In this document: positions 61,692-64,000 of the stretch, in pieces | Layout: every line of letters starts with the position of its first letter | Position numbering within the stretch: position 1 is the first letter of the stretch | Assembly (NCBI GenBank): GCA_949152475.1 | Contig: OX424561.1 | Location: 8,928,001 to 8,992,000, forward strand | From: Terebella lapidaria | Lineage: Eukaryota; Annelida; Polychaeta; Terebellida; Terebellidae | Length of the DNA: 64,000 nucleotides | Direction of reading: 5' to 3' | Translations under genes and position numbers: made by a program | Notes under the pieces: model-generated | Told to the model about the DNA's origin: nothing | What the model saw: the letters and a program-made list of their open reading frames with translations, nothing else | The model's database searches: none

Positions 61692-63190
61692 ATGTATTAC
61701 AGCAACATGCATTCTTATTATTGATTGATAGGCCTATATTATGTTTTCAAAGTACATTTCTGTAACACGCGCTGTCACATGGACAAAGCACGTAGAGATA
61801 ATAAAAAACATGAAAAGATGAATTATAGTGACGGGATGAATGAGAAAATCTAAGTTGTATCTATAAAAAAGAGACAGAATGGGTTTTGTGATATTTTATT
61901 AGCTCCAGGCATGTCAGCCCTTTCATATCACAGTGGTTCTTGTGACAGTGAGTTATTCGCGTTTGATTTGTTGTATTTACAGAATCACATGTGTTACCCA
62001 TGCATATTGTCGTAACAGCGGATATTGCAGCGTTCACATAGTATAGTTACGACCTTCAGCCCTGGCATGAAGTTGAAAAGCGATACTAGTACGCCCCTAC
62101 AGATGTTGTTGCGAGTAATGTCATCATTAAAAATCACAAGTATTGAAGCAGACTCTGTCACACACTGAAAAAATAACCTCGTCATAAAATTGTCAAAATG
62201 ACAAGTTTTCGATTGTCAATTTGACTGTGTCAAAACGGAGCACTTTAGCCTTGTCGGCGACAAAATTTGACAACCCTAAACTCGTCAAATCCTTGTCATT
62301 AATACTATGCAAATTTGGAATAATTACTATTACATCAATATCAAATCATATGAATTTCTACGAGAGATGGGCCATCAATTGCACGAACTCGGAGTCTAGA
62401 GCAACTCTGCCCAAAGTCAAAACTGCGTCAAATGCACTTGACGATGTATCAAGTACTTGTGCTGTAACCATACTGTGATTTTTTCAGTGCATTATTTGTT
62501 TTCCAAGAAGCTGTTGTCGTGGTTTTTGTCCATCGTTTAGCCCCCTGTATGGCATGGTGCTCATCACCGCTTCATCTCCAAATGAAAGTGTGAAGCATGT
62601 TTGATATTTCTGATTGAATACCTGTCACTTCATGTTTCACTTGTTTTTGGTAATCGCTAGGTTGCTTTCCATAATGCATTAAGTGACAGATATGGTTCTC
62701 CGACAACGTTTTGTAATTATAGCTCTTTGACAACGTTTTGTAATATAACACGAATCCTCGATCATACTTCCTTGACGTTTTGTGATTCTAGATCTTTGAC
62801 GCTCCCTGCTGTCTGCTCATGACCATTTTTGATGAAGGGGTTAGTTTTATTTGATACTTGTATGTCTGTCGTTGAATTCATTAATCTCGGAGGCTATTAT
62901 GTCAACGACATCTGTTCCAGCACTTGACCGATGTTCTGACACAGATGTCTTGCAGTCAGACATCGGTCCAGACATGATCATTTCTTATGACAAATTGCCG
63001 GTTTGACTGTTCCAAAGTATCAGGTATGGACATCGACAATCTATGAATGAATGGTAAGTTCTGTCCACATAGACACACAAAATCAAAAACGGAGTCAAAA
63101 ATACTTTGATGTATCCATATATGTGCACTCACAGGAAATATCACCGGGTTTTATGTAAATTTGTGGAGACATCCATCCACTAATCATACA
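61690..63190 (+). repeat. Diverged paralogous repeat, right copy (partner 5900-7170)
   Basis: Same order of blocks as the left copy in the same orientation, with many substitutions and indels. It lacks the 300-bp direct repeat and carries the MITE at 62163-62489. 62926-62968 holds an inverted repeat (GACCGATGTTCTGAC / GTCAGACATCGGTC). Confidence 0.7.
62163..62489. mobile_element. CACTG-ended MITE, 327 bp
   Basis: Ends are CACTGAAAAAATAAC and GTGATTTTTTCAGTG, inverted with one mismatch. The paralogous stretch at about 6533-6547 runs from GAAGCAGACT to TGCATATTTG without an insert. Flanks share only CA, so the target duplication is short or decayed. CACTG ends suggest a CACTA- or Chapaev-related non-autonomous element. 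Confidence 0.7.
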
Positions 63191-63224
63191 GAAGACTCTT
63201 AAACATGTTGATAACGGCACAGGT

Positions 63225-63435
63225 GTTTGGCAAACGGGGTGCAAAGATTCTTCATTGATGAGGATGGTTCTAACACAGCGCTGCCCAGTTGAAAGCTAAG
63301 GTTGTCTGGAAGAGTCACTCGCTTGTTCGTGAAGATAATTAACTCAGACTCCTTGTCATTGAATTTTAATTGCCAACGCAACATCCACGTGGGCCTCCAT
63401 GCTGACCCTGATGAGACTTGTTGGACAGGGATCCA
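63225..63435 (-). pseudogene. LINE RT relic (post-catalytic region)
   Basis: Minus-strand reading gives 'WMLRWQLKFNDKESELIIF' and 'SFQLGSAVLEPSSSMKNLC', which match the conserved stretch after the YADD box in CR1/L2-type RTs. It stops near 63199 and is preceded by a T run at 63456-63477 (an A run on this strand). It is a short fragment. Confidence 0.65.
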
Positions 63436-63439
63436 TGGC

Positions 63440-64000
63440 AAATGTTTTACAGTTGTTTTTTTTTTTTTTTTTTTTTTGAGTAGGTCCAAAACTTCCGTTT
63501 CCGTGATAATGCGTAGTTTGTCCAGATTAGAAACGGGAGATTAGACTACGTCACCTGTCCAATTGTAGAAATATTCTCATCAGTAACAGTCTTTTGGATG
63601 GTGACCAATATTGAATAATTGACAAGTTCGCAAACTTCTCACACAACTCGTTTGAAGGTTCCATGTGAAGCAAATTGACAGTACCAGACAGTACCTTTCT
63701 GATTTGCGAAATTACCAGCAAGAGCAGTAGACCTCTGTGTCACTGAGTAATGGTCTGAGATGGCTTTGGCGTTCACTTCACAGGCTGTGATGTCGATTGC
63801 TGCAGAAACACACTGAGTCACTTGTTCATGGAAATTCGATCATTGATGGTGATTCTCTCAAGGATGTTGGTTTAGACATTTGTCTTCCAGAGTGTTGGGT
63901 GCAATTCTAAAACAAAATGTCCGAATGGTTTGGATGTTGCCTTTTCGTATTCCTGGAACGACGGGCAGACGGGGTACATTTGTCTGACCTGGGTCATTTT
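63440..64000. other. Right edge, nothing recognised
   Basis: A poly(T) run at 63456-63477 and short ORFs with no domain pattern. The window ends in ordinary spacer. Confidence 0.4.

Overview
The window is animal genomic DNA from a repeat-dense, gene-poor locus. I infer a marine invertebrate, most likely a mollusc or another lophotrochozoan. The reasons are the intergenic style (AT-rich, AGGTCA-rich satellites, T|T-inserted elements with tandem cores), a Ty3/gypsy element with integrase ahead of reverse transcriptase, and a LINE-interrupted gene of a FEN/PIN-like family that I associate with bivalves, gastropods and cnidarians. I cannot name the species. No intact single-copy host gene is visible. 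Almost everything that codes is a transposable element or a relic.

Layout. 1-1960: satellite of about 844 bp full of AGGTCA half-sites. 1960-8277: AT-rich spacer with hairpins, a tRNA-like relic, a decayed repeat and a 300-bp direct repeat. 8278-15270 (minus): a large FEN/PIN-like gene broken by three in-frame stops and a LINE (11185-13859). 16227-34370 (minus): gypsy-1, with 896-bp LTRs, gag, pol and a third ORF in the env position. Gypsy-3 (17512-24692, minus; 986-bp LTRs; order gag-PR-IN-RT-RH) sits inside that third ORF. 34443-57137 and 57142-61691: a tandem duplication of a 4.55-kb unit made of 41-bp and 27-bp minisatellites, spacer and a LINE 3' fragment. The right copy is compact. The left copy has grown to 22.7 kb by taking in a SINE (34765-35072), gypsy-2 (38117-54541, minus) and a 1.48-kb Helentron-like element (about 54819-56303). 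Gypsy-2's right LTR in turn holds a 6,030-bp terminal-inverted-repeat element (48103-54132), one arm of which holds a second SINE (53165-53394). 61690-64000: a diverged paralogue of 5.9-7.2 kb carrying a CACTG-ended MITE, then a LINE relic.

The repeats calibrate one another. The compact duplicate gives the empty sites of SINE-1, gypsy-2 and the Helentron-like element. The intact left LTR of gypsy-2 gives the empty site of the 6-kb TIR element. The opposite arm of that element gives the empty site of SINE-2. The 6-kb paralogue gives the site lacking the MITE. Reading-frame arithmetic independently confirms two insertions: removing gypsy-3 plus its 5-bp TSD, or the LINE plus its 4-bp TSD, puts the flanking halves back in one frame.

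The most unusual content is (i) the IN-before-RT order of gypsy-3, (ii) a C2H2 zinc-finger plus coiled-coil ORF in the env position of gypsy-1, and (iii) short motifs spread through gypsy-1 (TTCCGCGAAC) and gypsy-2 (GGGTCG/GGGCCG) across LTR, spacer and coding DNA alike.
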